Shown: in pieces, positions 35,383 through 43,468 of the stretch
Numbering within the stretch: the stretch's first letter is position 1
Layout of the letters: the number at the start of each line of letters is the position of its first letter
From: Agromyces archimandritae
GTDB taxonomy: Bacteria; Actinomycetota; Actinomycetes; Actinomycetales; Microbacteriaceae
DNA: 64,000 bases
Assembly: GCF_018024495.1 (NCBI RefSeq)
Contig: NZ_CP071696.1
Span: forward strand, 3,100,001 to 3,164,000
Direction: 5' to 3'
The notes under the pieces: generated by a model
Seen by the model: the letters and a program-made list of their open reading frames with translations, nothing else
What the model was told of the DNA's origin: nothing
Databases searched by the model: none
Translations under genes and position numbers: made by a program

Positions 35383-36753
35383 GTGAACACCCTCGTGGAA
35401 GACGCCAAGAACCATGGATCCGCCGTCGGCCTTCCGTCCGACAAGGTCACGATCCGCGGCGGCAAGCCGCTTCGCGGCCGGATCGAGCTGAAGGGCGCCA
35501 AGAACCTCGTCACCAAGGCGATGGTCGCCGCCATCCTGGGCGACACGCCGAGCGTGCTGAAGAACGTCCCCAACATCTCCGATGTGCGCGTCGTGCGCGG
35601 CCTCCTCGAGGTCCACGGCGTCGTCGTCGAAGAGGGCGTAGAAGAGGGCGAGCTCGTGCTCGACCCGAAGAACGTCGAGTCGGCCCACTTCGCCGACATC
35701 GACGCCCACGCCGGCTCCAGCCGCATCCCGATCCTCTTCTGCGGGCCGCTGCTGCACCGCCTCGGCGAGGCGTTCATCCCCGACCTCGGCGGCTGCCGCA
35801 TCGGCGACCGCCCCATCGACTACCACCTCGAGGTGCTGCGCAACTTCGGCGCCAAGGTCGAGAAGCTGCCGAGCGGGATCCGCATGTCGGCGCCGAACGG
35901 GTTGAAGGGCGCGAAGGTCTCGCTGCCGTACCCGAGCGTCGGGGCCACCGAGCAGGTGCTGCTCACGGCCGTGCGCGCCGACGGCATCACCGAGCTGGCG
36001 GGCGCGGCGATCGAGCCCGAGATCATGGATCTCATCAACATCCTGCAGAAGATGGGCGCCATCATCACGGTCGAGACCGACCGGGTGATCCGCATCGAGG
36101 GCGTCGACAAGCTCGACGGCTACACGCACCGCGCCCTCTTCGACCGCAACGAGGCCGCCAGCTGGGCGGCAGCGGCCCTCGCGACCGACGGCGACATCTT
36201 CGTCGGCGGGGCGCAGCAGGCCGAGATGCTGACCTTCCTGAACGTGTTCCGCAAGGTCGGCGGCGCCTTCGAGATCGCAGAGGACGGCATCCGCTTCTAC
36301 CATCCGGGCGGTGAGCTGAAGCCGGTGATCATCGAGACCGATGTGCACCCGGGCTTCATGACCGACTGGCAGCAGCCGCTCGTCGTCGCCCTCACGAAGG
36401 CGAAGGGCGTCTCGATCGTCCACGAGACCGTCTACGAGCAGCGTTTCGGCTTCGTCGACGCGCTCGTGGAGATGGGGGCCTCGATCGAGGTGCACAAGGA
36501 GTGCCTCGGCGGCCGCCCGTGCCGTTTCGGCCAGCGCAACTTCAAGCACTCGGCGGTGATCCAGGGCCCGAGCCAGCTGCACGGCGCCGACATCGAGGTG
36601 CCGGACCTCCGCGGCGGCTTCAGCCACCTCATCGCGGCGCTGACGGCCGAGGGCACCTCCACGGTCTCCAACGTCGGCATCATCGCGCGCGGGTACGAGA
36701 ACTTCATCACCAAGCTGGAGCTGCTCGGGGCGGACTTCGTCCTCGAAGGATAA
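35383..36753 (+). CDS. murA: UDP-N-acetylglucosamine 1-carboxyvinyltransferase
   Basis: A 456-residue enzyme that transfers enolpyruvate from PEP to UDP-GlcNAc, the first committed step of peptidoglycan synthesis. The catalytic loop has its Cys (LGGCRIGDRPIDYHLEV), the residue targeted by fosfomycin in sensitive species. Other signatures are the N-terminal IRGGKPLRGRIELKGAKNLVTKAM in outline and DLRGGFSHLIAALTAEGTSTV near the end. The GTG start directly follows the leuD stop, with GGGAGC upstream. Confidence 0.96.
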   Translation: MNTLVEDAKNHGSAVGLPSDKVTIRGGKPLRGRIELKGAKNLVTKAMVAAILGDTPSVLKNVPNISDVRVVRGLLEVHGVVVEEGVEEGELVLDPKNVESAHFADIDAHAGSSRIPILFCGPLLHRLGEAFIPDLGGCRIGDRPIDYHLEVLRNFGAKVEKLPSGIRMSAPNGLKGAKVSLPYPSVGATEQVLLTAVRADGITELAGAAIEPEIMDLINILQKMGAIITVETDRVIRIEGVDKLDGYTHRALFDRNEAASWAAAALATDGDIFVGGAQQAEMLTFLNVFRKVGGAFEIAEDGIRFYHPGGELKPVIIETDVHPGFMTDWQQPLVVALTKAKGVSIVHETVYEQRFGFVDALVEMGASIEVHKECLGGRPCRFGQRNFKHSAVIQGPSQLHGADIEVPDLRGGFSHLIAALTAEGTSTVSNVGIIARGYENFITKLELLGADFVLEG

Positions 36754-36754
36754 T
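36749..36754 (+). promoter_or_regulatory. Leaderless-type -10 box of the acyltransferase gene
   Basis: GATAAT lies in the last codons of murA, exactly six bases before the GTG start at 36761. This would give an mRNA starting at or next to the start codon. The intervening GGGGGA could also act as a weak ribosome site. Confidence 0.5.
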
Positions 36755-36760
36755 GGGGGA

Positions 36761-37537
36761 GTGCCAGACAAGACCCCCGCTCCCGGCCCGGGCGTGAAGC
36801 CCCGCTCGGAGACCCGCCGACCCTCGATCTTCTGGATCATGGCGGGCATCGTCATCCCCCTCATGAGCCTCATGATGCGGCTGCGCTTCCATCACCCCGA
36901 GAAGCTTCCGAAGTCGGGCGCGTTCGTGCTCGCCCCGAACCACTACAGCGAGATCGACCCGCTCGTCGTCGGCGTCGCCAGCTGGCGGCTCGGGCGCGCC
37001 CCGCGCTATCTCGCCAAGGCCTCCCTGTTCGACGTGCCCGTCGTCGGCTGGTTCCTCCGGAAGTCGGGGCAGATCCCCGTCGAACGCCACGGCAAGCAGG
37101 GCTCCCGCTCGGTGCGCGCGGCCGAGGAGCTCGTGCGGAAGGGCCGGATGGTCGTCGTCTATCCCGAGGGTTCGCTGACGCGCGATCCGGATCTCTGGCC
37201 CATGCGCGGCAAGACGGGGGCCGTCCGCGTCGCCCTCGAGCAGGGCATCCCGGTGATCCCGATGGCGCACTGGGGCACGCAAGCCCTCATGCCCCGCTAC
37301 GGCAAGAAGATCCACCCGTTCCCGCGCAAGATCATCGATATCGCCATCGGCGACCCGGTCGACCTCGACGCCTTCCGCGGGCGGCCGCTCGACCGCGAGA
37401 ACCTCGAGGCGGCGACGGACGTCGTCATGGCCGACATCGCCCGGCTCGTGGGCGGACTGCGGGGGGAGACCCCGCCGGCCGAACGGTGGGATCCGCGCGC
37501 GCACGACCAGAAGGAGACGGGCCGTTTTGAAGGCTAG
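36761..37537 (+). CDS. 1-acyl-sn-glycerol-3-phosphate acyltransferase (PlsC-like)
   Basis: A 258-residue membrane-associated acyltransferase that adds the second acyl chain in phosphatidic acid synthesis. Signature motifs are NHYSEIDP (H-x4-D), FLRKSGQIPVERHGKQ and VVYPEGSLTRDP, with the later VIPMAHWG block. One N-terminal hydrophobic segment anchors it (IFWIMAGIVIPLMSLMM). It lies between murA and gpsA, and GpsA makes the glycerol-3-phosphate backbone, so the context is phospholipid synthesis. GTG start at 36761. Confidence 0.92.
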   Translation: MPDKTPAPGPGVKPRSETRRPSIFWIMAGIVIPLMSLMMRLRFHHPEKLPKSGAFVLAPNHYSEIDPLVVGVASWRLGRAPRYLAKASLFDVPVVGWFLRKSGQIPVERHGKQGSRSVRAAEELVRKGRMVVVYPEGSLTRDPDLWPMRGKTGAVRVALEQGIPVIPMAHWGTQALMPRYGKKIHPFPRKIIDIAIGDPVDLDAFRGRPLDRENLEAATDVVMADIARLVGGLRGETPPAERWDPRAHDQKETGRFEG

Positions 37538-38669
37538 GCAGGCCAGGGCATCCGCGGGCCGCGGCACGCGCGTGGCGGTGCTCGGCGCCGGCAGCTGGGG
37601 CACGACGTTCGCGAAGATCCTCGCCGACGGCGGCGCCGACGTCGTCGTGTGGGCCAGGCGCCCGGAGCTGGCCCGCGAGATCCAGGAGGCCAAGCGCAAC
37701 AGCGACTACCTGCCGGGCGTGAACCTGCCGGTGGGCCTCCGCGCCACGAGCCGGCTCGACCTCGCCCTCGACGGCGCCGAGCAGGTCTACCTCTCCGTGC
37801 CGAGCCAGTCGCTCCGCGAGAACCTGAAGAACGCCGAAGCGCATCTGAACCGCAACGCCGTCATCGTCTCGCTCATGAAGGGCGTCGAGAAGGCCAGCGG
37901 ACGCCGCATGAGCCAGGTCATCGCCGAGACCCTGCCGATCGACACCGACCGCATCGCGGTGATCTCGGGCCCGAACCTCGCCCTCGAGATCGCCAAGCAG
38001 CAGCCGACGGCGGCCGTCGTGGCATCCACGAGCCTCGAGACGGCGCAGGCGGTCGCAACGGTCGCCCGCAACGGCTACTTCCGCTCCTTCGTGAACACCG
38101 ATGTCATCGGCACCGAGTTCGGCGGGGTGCTGAAGAACCTCATCGCCGTGGCCATCGGCATCGTCGACGGCGTCGGTTACGGCGAGAACACGAAGGCCTC
38201 GATCATCACCCGCGGCCTCGTCGAGATGACCGATTTCGCCGTCGCCTACGGGGCGCAGCCCGAGACGCTCGCGGGCCTGGCGGGCCTCGGCGACCTCATC
38301 GCGACGAGCCAGTCGCCGCTGTCGCGCAACAACACCGCCGGGCGCCTGCTCGGGCAGGGGTATCGTCTTCCCGACGTCGTGGACCAGATGCAGCAGACCA
38401 CGGAGGGCCTGGCCTCGGTCGGTCCGGTGCTGGAGCTCGCCAAGGCCAAGGGCGTCGAGATGCCGATCGTCGAGCAGGTGCGCCAGGTGCTGGCCGGCAC
38501 GCTCGACCCGAAAGACATCGCACCCCACCTCACGACCGACGACGAGCCGCAGGGCGAAAGGAACACGGATGGACAAGCGCAGGGTGGTTCTGCTGTTCGG
38601 CGGGCGTTCAAGCGAGCATTCGATCAGCTGCGCGACGGCGGGAGGCGTGCTCCGCGCGATCGACCGTGA
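37527..38669 (+). CDS. gpsA: NAD(P)H-dependent glycerol-3-phosphate dehydrogenase, extended C terminus
   Basis: Makes sn-glycerol 3-phosphate from dihydroxyacetone phosphate for phospholipids. The N-terminal Rossmann motif is VLGAGSWGTTFAKIL. SLMKGVEK, ISGPNLALEIAKQQPTAAV, TEFGGVLKNLIAVAIGI and LAGLGDLIATSQSPLSRN are family blocks. A TTG at 37527 is the likely start, overlapping the acyltransferase gene, with AAGGAG ten bases upstream. The protein has 380 residues, about 40 more than usual. The extra C-terminal stretch (after TTDDEPQGERN) overlaps the first 101 bases of ddl in another frame. Confidence 0.93.
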   Translation: MKARQARASAGRGTRVAVLGAGSWGTTFAKILADGGADVVVWARRPELAREIQEAKRNSDYLPGVNLPVGLRATSRLDLALDGAEQVYLSVPSQSLRENLKNAEAHLNRNAVIVSLMKGVEKASGRRMSQVIAETLPIDTDRIAVISGPNLALEIAKQQPTAAVVASTSLETAQAVATVARNGYFRSFVNTDVIGTEFGGVLKNLIAVAIGIVDGVGYGENTKASIITRGLVEMTDFAVAYGAQPETLAGLAGLGDLIATSQSPLSRNNTAGRLLGQGYRLPDVVDQMQQTTEGLASVGPVLELAKAKGVEMPIVEQVRQVLAGTLDPKDIAPHLTTDDEPQGERNTDGQAQGGSAVRRAFKRAFDQLRDGGRRAPRDRP

Positions 38670-39654
38670 CCGCTACGAGGTGATCCCGGTCGGCATCACC
38701 CGCGAGGGCGCCTTCGTGCTCGAGAGCGGCGACCCGGATCGCTTCGGCCTCGACCCCGAGCGTCTGCCCGAGGTGGCCGACAACGGCACGCGGGTGCTGT
38801 GGCCCGAGAGCACGGCGAGCCGCGAGATGCGGGTCGTGGATGCCGCGGGCATCCGCTCCCTCGGCGAGGTCGACGTCGTCTTCCCCATCCTGCACGGCCG
38901 CTACGGCGAGGACGGCACGGTGCAGGGCCTGTTCGAGCTTGCGGGGCTGCCCTACGTCGGCAACGGCGTGCTCGCCTCGGCGATGGCGATGGACAAGCAC
39001 GTCGCCAAGACGGTGCTCGAGGCCGCCGGGATCGCCGTGGCCCCGTGGGTGACGCTGACCCGCGAGCGTCTCGCGGCCGATGAGGAGCTGTGGCTGCGCC
39101 GCACGCGCGCCCTCGGGCTTCCGGCGTTCGTGAAGCCGGCCCGGGCCGGCAGCTCGGTCGGCGTGACGCGCGTGGACGACTGGGCGGAGCTGGGCGCCGC
39201 ACTCGACGTCGCCTTCGCCGAGGACCGGACGGTGCTCGTCGAGTCGGCGATGTCGGGCCGTGAGATCGAGATCGCCGTGCTCGACGGACCGGACGGCCCA
39301 CGGGTGAGCGTCGCCGGCGAGGTCGTCGTGACCGGCCGTGGCTTCTACGACTTCGAGGCGAAGTACCTCGGCGCCGACGGCGTCGAACTCGTCTGCCCGG
39401 CCGAGCTCGGCCGGGGGGAGCTGTTCGAGCTGCAACGGGTGGCCCTGCACGCCTTCGAGGCGATCGGCGGGGAGGGCCTCGCCCGCGTGGACGTGTTCCT
39501 CACCGGCGAGGGCTTCGTGGTGAACGAGATCAACACGATGCCGGGCTTCACGCCGATCTCGATGTTCCCGACGTGCTGGATGAACACGGGGCTCGGCTAC
39601 CCGGAGCTGATCGGCGAGCTCATCGAGCACGGCGCGGCGCGCGGCGCACGCTGA
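38569..39654 (+). CDS. ddl: D-alanine--D-alanine ligase
   Basis: A 361-residue ATP-grasp ligase that makes the D-Ala-D-Ala dipeptide for peptidoglycan. Motifs include VLLFGGRSSEHSISCATA, LHGRYGEDGTVQGLFEL, GLPAFVKPARAGSSVGVT and FVVNEINTMPGFTPISMFP. The ATG at 38569 (AAAGGA upstream) gives the proper N terminus MDKRRVVLLFGG, although it lies 101 bases inside the end of gpsA. The strict family match at this N terminus makes the overlap real rather than a mis-called start. Confidence 0.97.
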   Translation: MDKRRVVLLFGGRSSEHSISCATAGGVLRAIDRDRYEVIPVGITREGAFVLESGDPDRFGLDPERLPEVADNGTRVLWPESTASREMRVVDAAGIRSLGEVDVVFPILHGRYGEDGTVQGLFELAGLPYVGNGVLASAMAMDKHVAKTVLEAAGIAVAPWVTLTRERLAADEELWLRRTRALGLPAFVKPARAGSSVGVTRVDDWAELGAALDVAFAEDRTVLVESAMSGREIEIAVLDGPDGPRVSVAGEVVVTGRGFYDFEAKYLGADGVELVCPAELGRGELFELQRVALHAFEAIGGEGLARVDVFLTGEGFVVNEINTMPGFTPISMFPTCWMNTGLGYPELIGELIEHGAARGAR

Positions 39655-39690
39655 CCGGGCCGGCCGTCGCGGCCGTGAGAACATGAAGCC

Positions 39691-40119
39691 ATGTCGGATC
39701 CGCACGCGATCGTCACCGAACTGAGCGAGAACGAGTGCTGGGCGCTGCTCGTGGCCGGCGAATTCGGCCGCTTCGCCGTCGCCATCGGCTCGCGCCCCGA
39801 GATCTTCCCGGTGAACTACCGGGCTTCGGACGGCTCGATCCTCATCCGCACCGCAGAGGGCACGAAACTCTTCGGCGTCGGCGTGAACGACGAGGTCGCC
39901 TTCGAGGTCGACGATTACACGGCCACCGAGGCGTGGAGCGTGATCGTGCGCGGTCGGGCGCGGGTGCTGGAGTCGCCGGCCGAGATCGCCGAGGCCGAGC
40001 GGGTGCAGTTGCGGCCGTGGGCGCGCACGCCGAAGACGCGCTTCATCCGGGTCGATGCCGCCGAGGTCACCGGTCGGCGCTTCACGTTCGGTTCGGAGAC
40101 CGAGCTGGCCTACGTGTGA
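39691..40119 (+). CDS. Pyridoxamine 5'-phosphate oxidase-like flavin-binding protein
   Basis: A 142-residue split-barrel protein of the PNPOx-like family that binds FMN or F420-like cofactors in known members. Visible parts are ECWALLVAGEFGRFAVAIG, EIFPVNYRASDGSILIRTAEG and VIVRGRARVLESPAE. The specific reaction is unknown. GAACAT stands six bases before the ATG and may serve as a leaderless -10 box. The gene is convergent with the DUF3515 gene. Confidence 0.85.
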   Translation: MSDPHAIVTELSENECWALLVAGEFGRFAVAIGSRPEIFPVNYRASDGSILIRTAEGTKLFGVGVNDEVAFEVDDYTATEAWSVIVRGRARVLESPAEIAEAERVQLRPWARTPKTRFIRVDAAEVTGRRFTFGSETELAYV

Positions 40120-40140
40120 CGCCCCCGGCGGCCGGAGGCG
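40120..40140. terminator. Short GC-rich inverted repeat between convergent genes
   Basis: CGCCCCCGGC (40120-40129) and GCCGGAGGCG (40131-40140) are complementary in nine of ten positions, directly after the stop of the flavin-binding protein gene. There is no T tract and the loop is very tight, so a terminator role is only suggested by its position between converging genes. Confidence 0.3.
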
Positions 40141-40153
40141 AGTGCGGGCGGCG

Positions 40154-40654
40154 TCAGCCGGCGACCGGCTCCGTGCACGCGCGCGTCTGCGGGATCGTCG
40201 AGACCGCCGCGGCGAGGTCGGCCATGACGGTCGAGCCGGCGACGACGTCGCTGTCGAGGTAGACCTCCACGGCGGGTTCGCGGCCGTAGCTGGTGAAGCG
40301 GTAGTTCGGGGCGTCGGCGTCGTCGACGATCCAGTCGACGCCCGAGACGTTCTGGCAGGTGAGCGTCGTCGGCCCGGGCGATTCGACGCCGCAGTGCAGG
40401 ATGATGCTTGCCGGTTCGCCCCAGGCGCCGGTGCCCTGGGCGTCGGTCTCGCGTTCGGCCTGCCCGGCGACCTCTTCGGGCAGGAGCACGACGACGCCGG
40501 CGCAGGCCGGGTCGCTCGCCTGCGGTGCGGCGGTGAGCGGCACCGCGTGGGCGCAGCCGGCGAGGGTCGCTGCGGCTCCGAGGGCGAGGATCGCGCCGGC
40601 CGTGCGGGCGGCGGATCGGGTGGCCGGTCGGGCGGAGCGGGGCGGTCGAGACAT
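40154..40654 (-). CDS. DUF3515 family lipoprotein-like protein
   Basis: A 166-residue exported protein. The N terminus has a basic start, a hydrophobic stretch and LAGCAH, a lipobox-like sequence, so it is probably a lipoprotein. The rest matches the actinobacterial DUF3515 family (VVVLLPEEVAGQ, WGEPASIILHCGV, ECR-like Cys, DADAPNYRFTSYGREPAVEVY in outline). Function is unknown, though the gene is often near thiL and ddl. TAGCCT (minus, 40667-40662) is seven bases before the ATG, so the mRNA is probably leaderless. Confidence 0.85.
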   Translation of the reverse strand: MSRPPRSARPATRSAARTAGAILALGAAATLAGCAHAVPLTAAPQASDPACAGVVVLLPEEVAGQAERETDAQGTGAWGEPASIILHCGVESPGPTTLTCQNVSGVDWIVDDADAPNYRFTSYGREPAVEVYLDSDVVAGSTVMADLAAAVSTIPQTRACTEPVAG

Positions 40655-40661
40655 CCCGTTC

Positions 40662-40671
40662 AGGCTACCGT
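40662..40671. promoter_or_regulatory. Overlapping divergent -10 boxes of the DUF3515 and thiL genes
   Basis: The 24-base gap between the two divergent start codons contains AGGCTACCGT. Read rightward it gives TACCGT (40666-40671), seven bases before the thiL ATG. Read leftward it gives TAGCCT (40667-40662), seven bases before the DUF3515 ATG. The two -10 elements share two bases, so both promoters cannot be open at once. Confidence 0.55.
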
Positions 40672-40678
40672 GTGAGGC

Positions 40679-41707
40679 ATGGAGAACAGCCTGGGCGACG
40701 GCGGGCATCGATCGGGTGCGGATGCCGCGGGCGGCCCGACCATCGGGGAACTCGGCGAGGATGCGGTGCTCGCGCGCCTGTTGCCGCGGCTCGCGCCCGG
40801 CGGGTTCGCCGAGCTCGGCGCCGGCGACGACGCGGCCGTCGTGCGCGCCGCCGACGGCCGTTTCGTCGTCACGAGCGACCTCATGGTGCACGGCCCCGAT
40901 TTCCGCCTGGCGTGGTCGAGCCCGTACGAGCTCGGCTGGAAGGCGGCGGTGACGAACCTCACCGATGTGGCGGCGATGGGCGCACGGCCGACGGCGCTCG
41001 TCGTCGGGCTCGCCGCGCCGCCGTCCACCCCGGTCGCGGTGCTCGAGGGCATCGCCGACGGCATGCGCGCGGCCCTGGAGCGCTGCGCGCCGGGTGCGGG
41101 CGTCGTCGGCGGGGACCTGTCGGCGTCGCCGGCGCTGACGATCGCGGTCACGGCCTTCGGCGACCTCGAGGGGCGCGCCCCGGTGCTCCGCTCGGGCGCC
41201 CGGCCGGGGGATGTGGTGGCGCATGCGGGCGAGCTCGGCGAGTCGGCACGCGGCCTCCGGCTGCTGTTCGCCGAAGGGGTCGACGAGCAGGGCGAACCCG
41301 ATCCGCGCCTGGCCGAGGGGCTGCGGGCCCGGCATCCGCGCGCCGTGTCGGCGCAGCTGCGGCCCGAGCCGCCGGTGGATGCCGGGCCGGCGGCCGCGAT
41401 CGCCGGAGCCACCTCGATGCTCGACGTCTCGGACGGGCTGGCGCGGGATGCCGCCCGCATCGCCCGGGCGAGCGGAGCGGCCATCGATTTCGAGTCCGCA
41501 GCCCTCGGCGCCGAGCTCGCCCTCGTGCTCGGCGGCGCCGAGGACCACGGGCTGCTCGCCACCTTCCCGGCCGGCACGGTGCCGCCGGCGCCGTTCCGGC
41601 CGATCGGCCGGGTGGGCGAGGCGGCCGGCGTCGTGAGCGTCGACGGGGAGGCCGTCGACCCGGCCGGCTGGGATCCGTACGCGGACTGGGACGGTGGGCG
41701 CGGCTGA
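40679..41707 (+). CDS. thiL: Thiamine-monophosphate kinase
   Basis: A 342-residue enzyme that makes thiamine pyrophosphate from thiamine phosphate. Family features are ELGAGDDAAVVRAADGRFVVTSD in outline, the ELGWKAAVTNLTDVAAMGARP block, VVGGDLSASP and the DVSDGLARD aspartates. It starts MENSLGDGG, with a slightly long N terminus. Translation is probably leaderless (TACCGT seven bases upstream). Its stop is four bases from the end of the convergent rsmD gene. Confidence 0.95.
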   Translation: MENSLGDGGHRSGADAAGGPTIGELGEDAVLARLLPRLAPGGFAELGAGDDAAVVRAADGRFVVTSDLMVHGPDFRLAWSSPYELGWKAAVTNLTDVAAMGARPTALVVGLAAPPSTPVAVLEGIADGMRAALERCAPGAGVVGGDLSASPALTIAVTAFGDLEGRAPVLRSGARPGDVVAHAGELGESARGLRLLFAEGVDEQGEPDPRLAEGLRARHPRAVSAQLRPEPPVDAGPAAAIAGATSMLDVSDGLARDAARIARASGAAIDFESAALGAELALVLGGAEDHGLLATFPAGTVPPAPFRPIGRVGEAAGVVSVDGEAVDPAGWDPYADWDGGRG

Positions 41708-41711
41708 GGCC

Positions 41712-42275
41712 TCAGACGGGTTCGGCGGTGTGCACGGCCGTCTCGCCGTAGTCGCGGCGGCGCACCGGTTCGAGGCCGGCGGGCCAGCGCGGTTCGGGGC
41801 TGCGGGCGCTCCGCTCGACGAGCACGAGGGCGTCGTCGGCGAGCAGCGGCACGAGCGCCTCGAGGTCGCCGGCGAGGGCGTCTTCGCCGAGCTCGTAGGG
41901 CGGGTCGATGAACACGAGGTCGTAGGGGCCGGCGGCCGACTCCAGGACCTGGCGGACGCTGCGCGCGTGCGTCGTGATCTTCGGCGGGCGTTCGCCGGCC
42001 CGGCCGGCGACCTCGCGGGCGTTGCGGCGGCAGACGCCGGCGGCCTGCGCGTCGCGTTCGACGAGATCCACCGCCGCCGCACCGCGGCTCGCGGCCTCGA
42101 GCCCGAGGGCGCCGCTGCCGGCGTAGAGGTCGAGCACGCGGGCCCCGCGAACGGCGCCCTGCGCGTCGAGCGCCGAGAAGAGGGCCTCGCGCACGCGGTC
42201 GCTGGTGGGCCTCGTGCCGTGCCTGGGCACGGCGAGGCGGGCTGATCCGGCGAAGCCGGCGATGATGCGCGTCAT
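41712..42275 (-). CDS. rsmD: 16S rRNA (guanine(966)-N(2))-methyltransferase
   Basis: A 187-residue SAM-dependent methyltransferase of small-subunit rRNA. The SAM motif is VLDLYAGSGALGLEAASRGA. The catalytic NPPY-type motif is FIDPPYELG. TRIIAGFAGSARLAVP is the expected N terminus, so the ATG at 42275 is chosen over a longer frame reaching 42314. It is inverted relative to its usual companions recG and coaD, which lie downstream on the other strand. Confidence 0.93.
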   Translation of the reverse strand: MTRIIAGFAGSARLAVPRHGTRPTSDRVREALFSALDAQGAVRGARVLDLYAGSGALGLEAASRGAAAVDLVERDAQAAGVCRRNAREVAGRAGERPPKITTHARSVRQVLESAAGPYDLVFIDPPYELGEDALAGDLEALVPLLADDALVLVERSARSPEPRWPAGLEPVRRRDYGETAVHTAEPV

Positions 42276-42364
42276 ACCACCCCGAAGCCTATGGGGTGTC
42301 GTGAAACTCCGCACGGTCCCGGAGCTGGGAGGAAGCCGAATCTGCGTCTTCGGCCTCCGACTGA

Positions 42365-42370
42365 CATGAT
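42365..42370 (+). promoter_or_regulatory. Leaderless-type -10 box of the TPR protein gene
   Basis: CATGAT, preceded by TGA, stands six bases before the GTG start at 42377. No ribosome binding site is seen. Confidence 0.45.
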
Positions 42371-42376
42371 GGACGC

Positions 42377-43468
42377 GTGGACGATCAGACCGACGTGAAC
42401 ACCGCCGATCCCGATGCCCGGCCGAGCGAGGGGGCGACGGCGATCACCGAGCCCGCAACGGCCGTGGTGACGGGCGCGCCGGGGGTTGCCGTGGTGGATG
42501 CGCCGGCGGCGACGGATGCGTCGGCGGAAGGCTCCGAGGCGGTAGCGGATGCACCGGCGGACGCCGCAAGCGACGCGGCCGAGTCGGTGGCTGCGGAACC
42601 CGTGCCGGCCGCCCCGGTCGAGGATGCACCGCTCGAGGCAGCCCCCGAGGCGGCGGCGCCGGCCGAGGAGGCGGAGCCCGCGGCATCCGCACCCGCCGAA
42701 TCGCCCGCCGACCGGGCCGCGCACCGTGCCGAGGAGCAGCGCCGCGTCGACGCCCTCTGGGACTTCTCGAGCCCGCAGGCCTCGGTCGAGCGCTTCCGCG
42801 CCGCCGCCGACGACGACGGGAACCCGCCGCACCTGCGGGCCGTCTTCGCCACGCAGCTGGCCCGCGCGCTCGGCCTCGCGAAAGAGCCCGAGGAAGCCGT
42901 CGAGGTGCTCGACGCGATCGAGGCCGAACCGGGCGACGGCGAACTCCGCGCCCGCGTCGCCCTGGAACGCGGACGCCTGGCCACCACGAGCGACCGCGCG
43001 CACGCCGTCGCCACCCTCACCTACGCCGCGCGCGAGGCCGCCCTCGCCGCAGACCTCTTCCTCGCCCTCGACGCGCTGCACATGCTCGCGCTCATCGACG
43101 CCGGCCACGAAGAGGAATGGGCCGAGGAGGGCTTCGCCGTCCTCGCCGCCTCCCGCGAGCCGCGGGTGCTGCGCTGGGGCGTCGCCCTGCACAACAACCT
43201 CGGCTGGACCCTGCACGACGCCGGCCGTGCCGAAGAAGCCCTCGCCCGCTTCGAAGACGCCTCGCGCTACGCCGAACGATTCGGCACCGCCGAGCAGCGC
43301 CACGTCGCCCGCTGGGCCATCGGCCGCTGCCTGCGCACCCTCGACCGCACCGAGGAGGCGCTGGCGATCCAGCAGGAACTCCACGAGGCGCGCCCCGACG
43401 ACGGCTATGTCATCGCCGAGCTGCACGAACTCGGCGTGTCGGCGGGAGCGCCTACGATCGAGGCGTGA
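42377..43468 (+). CDS. TPR-like repeat protein with acidic Ala-rich N terminus
   Basis: A 363-residue protein. The first 120 residues are low-complexity and rich in Ala, Glu, Pro and Asp, with no structure expected. The rest is helical with tetratricopeptide-like repeats (RAVFATQLARALGLAKEPEEAVEVLDAIEAEP in outline, ALHNNLGWTLHDAGRAEEALARFEDAS). TPR proteins bind partner proteins, but no specific partner is evident. The GTG start is supported by a -10 box six bases upstream. The stop overlaps recG as GTGA, so it is cotranscribed with it. Confidence 0.8.
   Translation: MDDQTDVNTADPDARPSEGATAITEPATAVVTGAPGVAVVDAPAATDASAEGSEAVADAPADAASDAAESVAAEPVPAAPVEDAPLEAAPEAAAPAEEAEPAASAPAESPADRAAHRAEEQRRVDALWDFSSPQASVERFRAAADDDGNPPHLRAVFATQLARALGLAKEPEEAVEVLDAIEAEPGDGELRARVALERGRLATTSDRAHAVATLTYAAREAALAADLFLALDALHMLALIDAGHEEEWAEEGFAVLAASREPRVLRWGVALHNNLGWTLHDAGRAEEALARFEDASRYAERFGTAEQRHVARWAIGRCLRTLDRTEEALAIQQELHEARPDDGYVIAELHELGVSAGAPTIEA

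Noticed and set aside
42385..43020. Ala/Ser-rich minus-strand frame opposite the TPR protein
   Set aside because: Composition is explained by reading the Ala-rich low-complexity coding region backwards. There is no start signal or domain.
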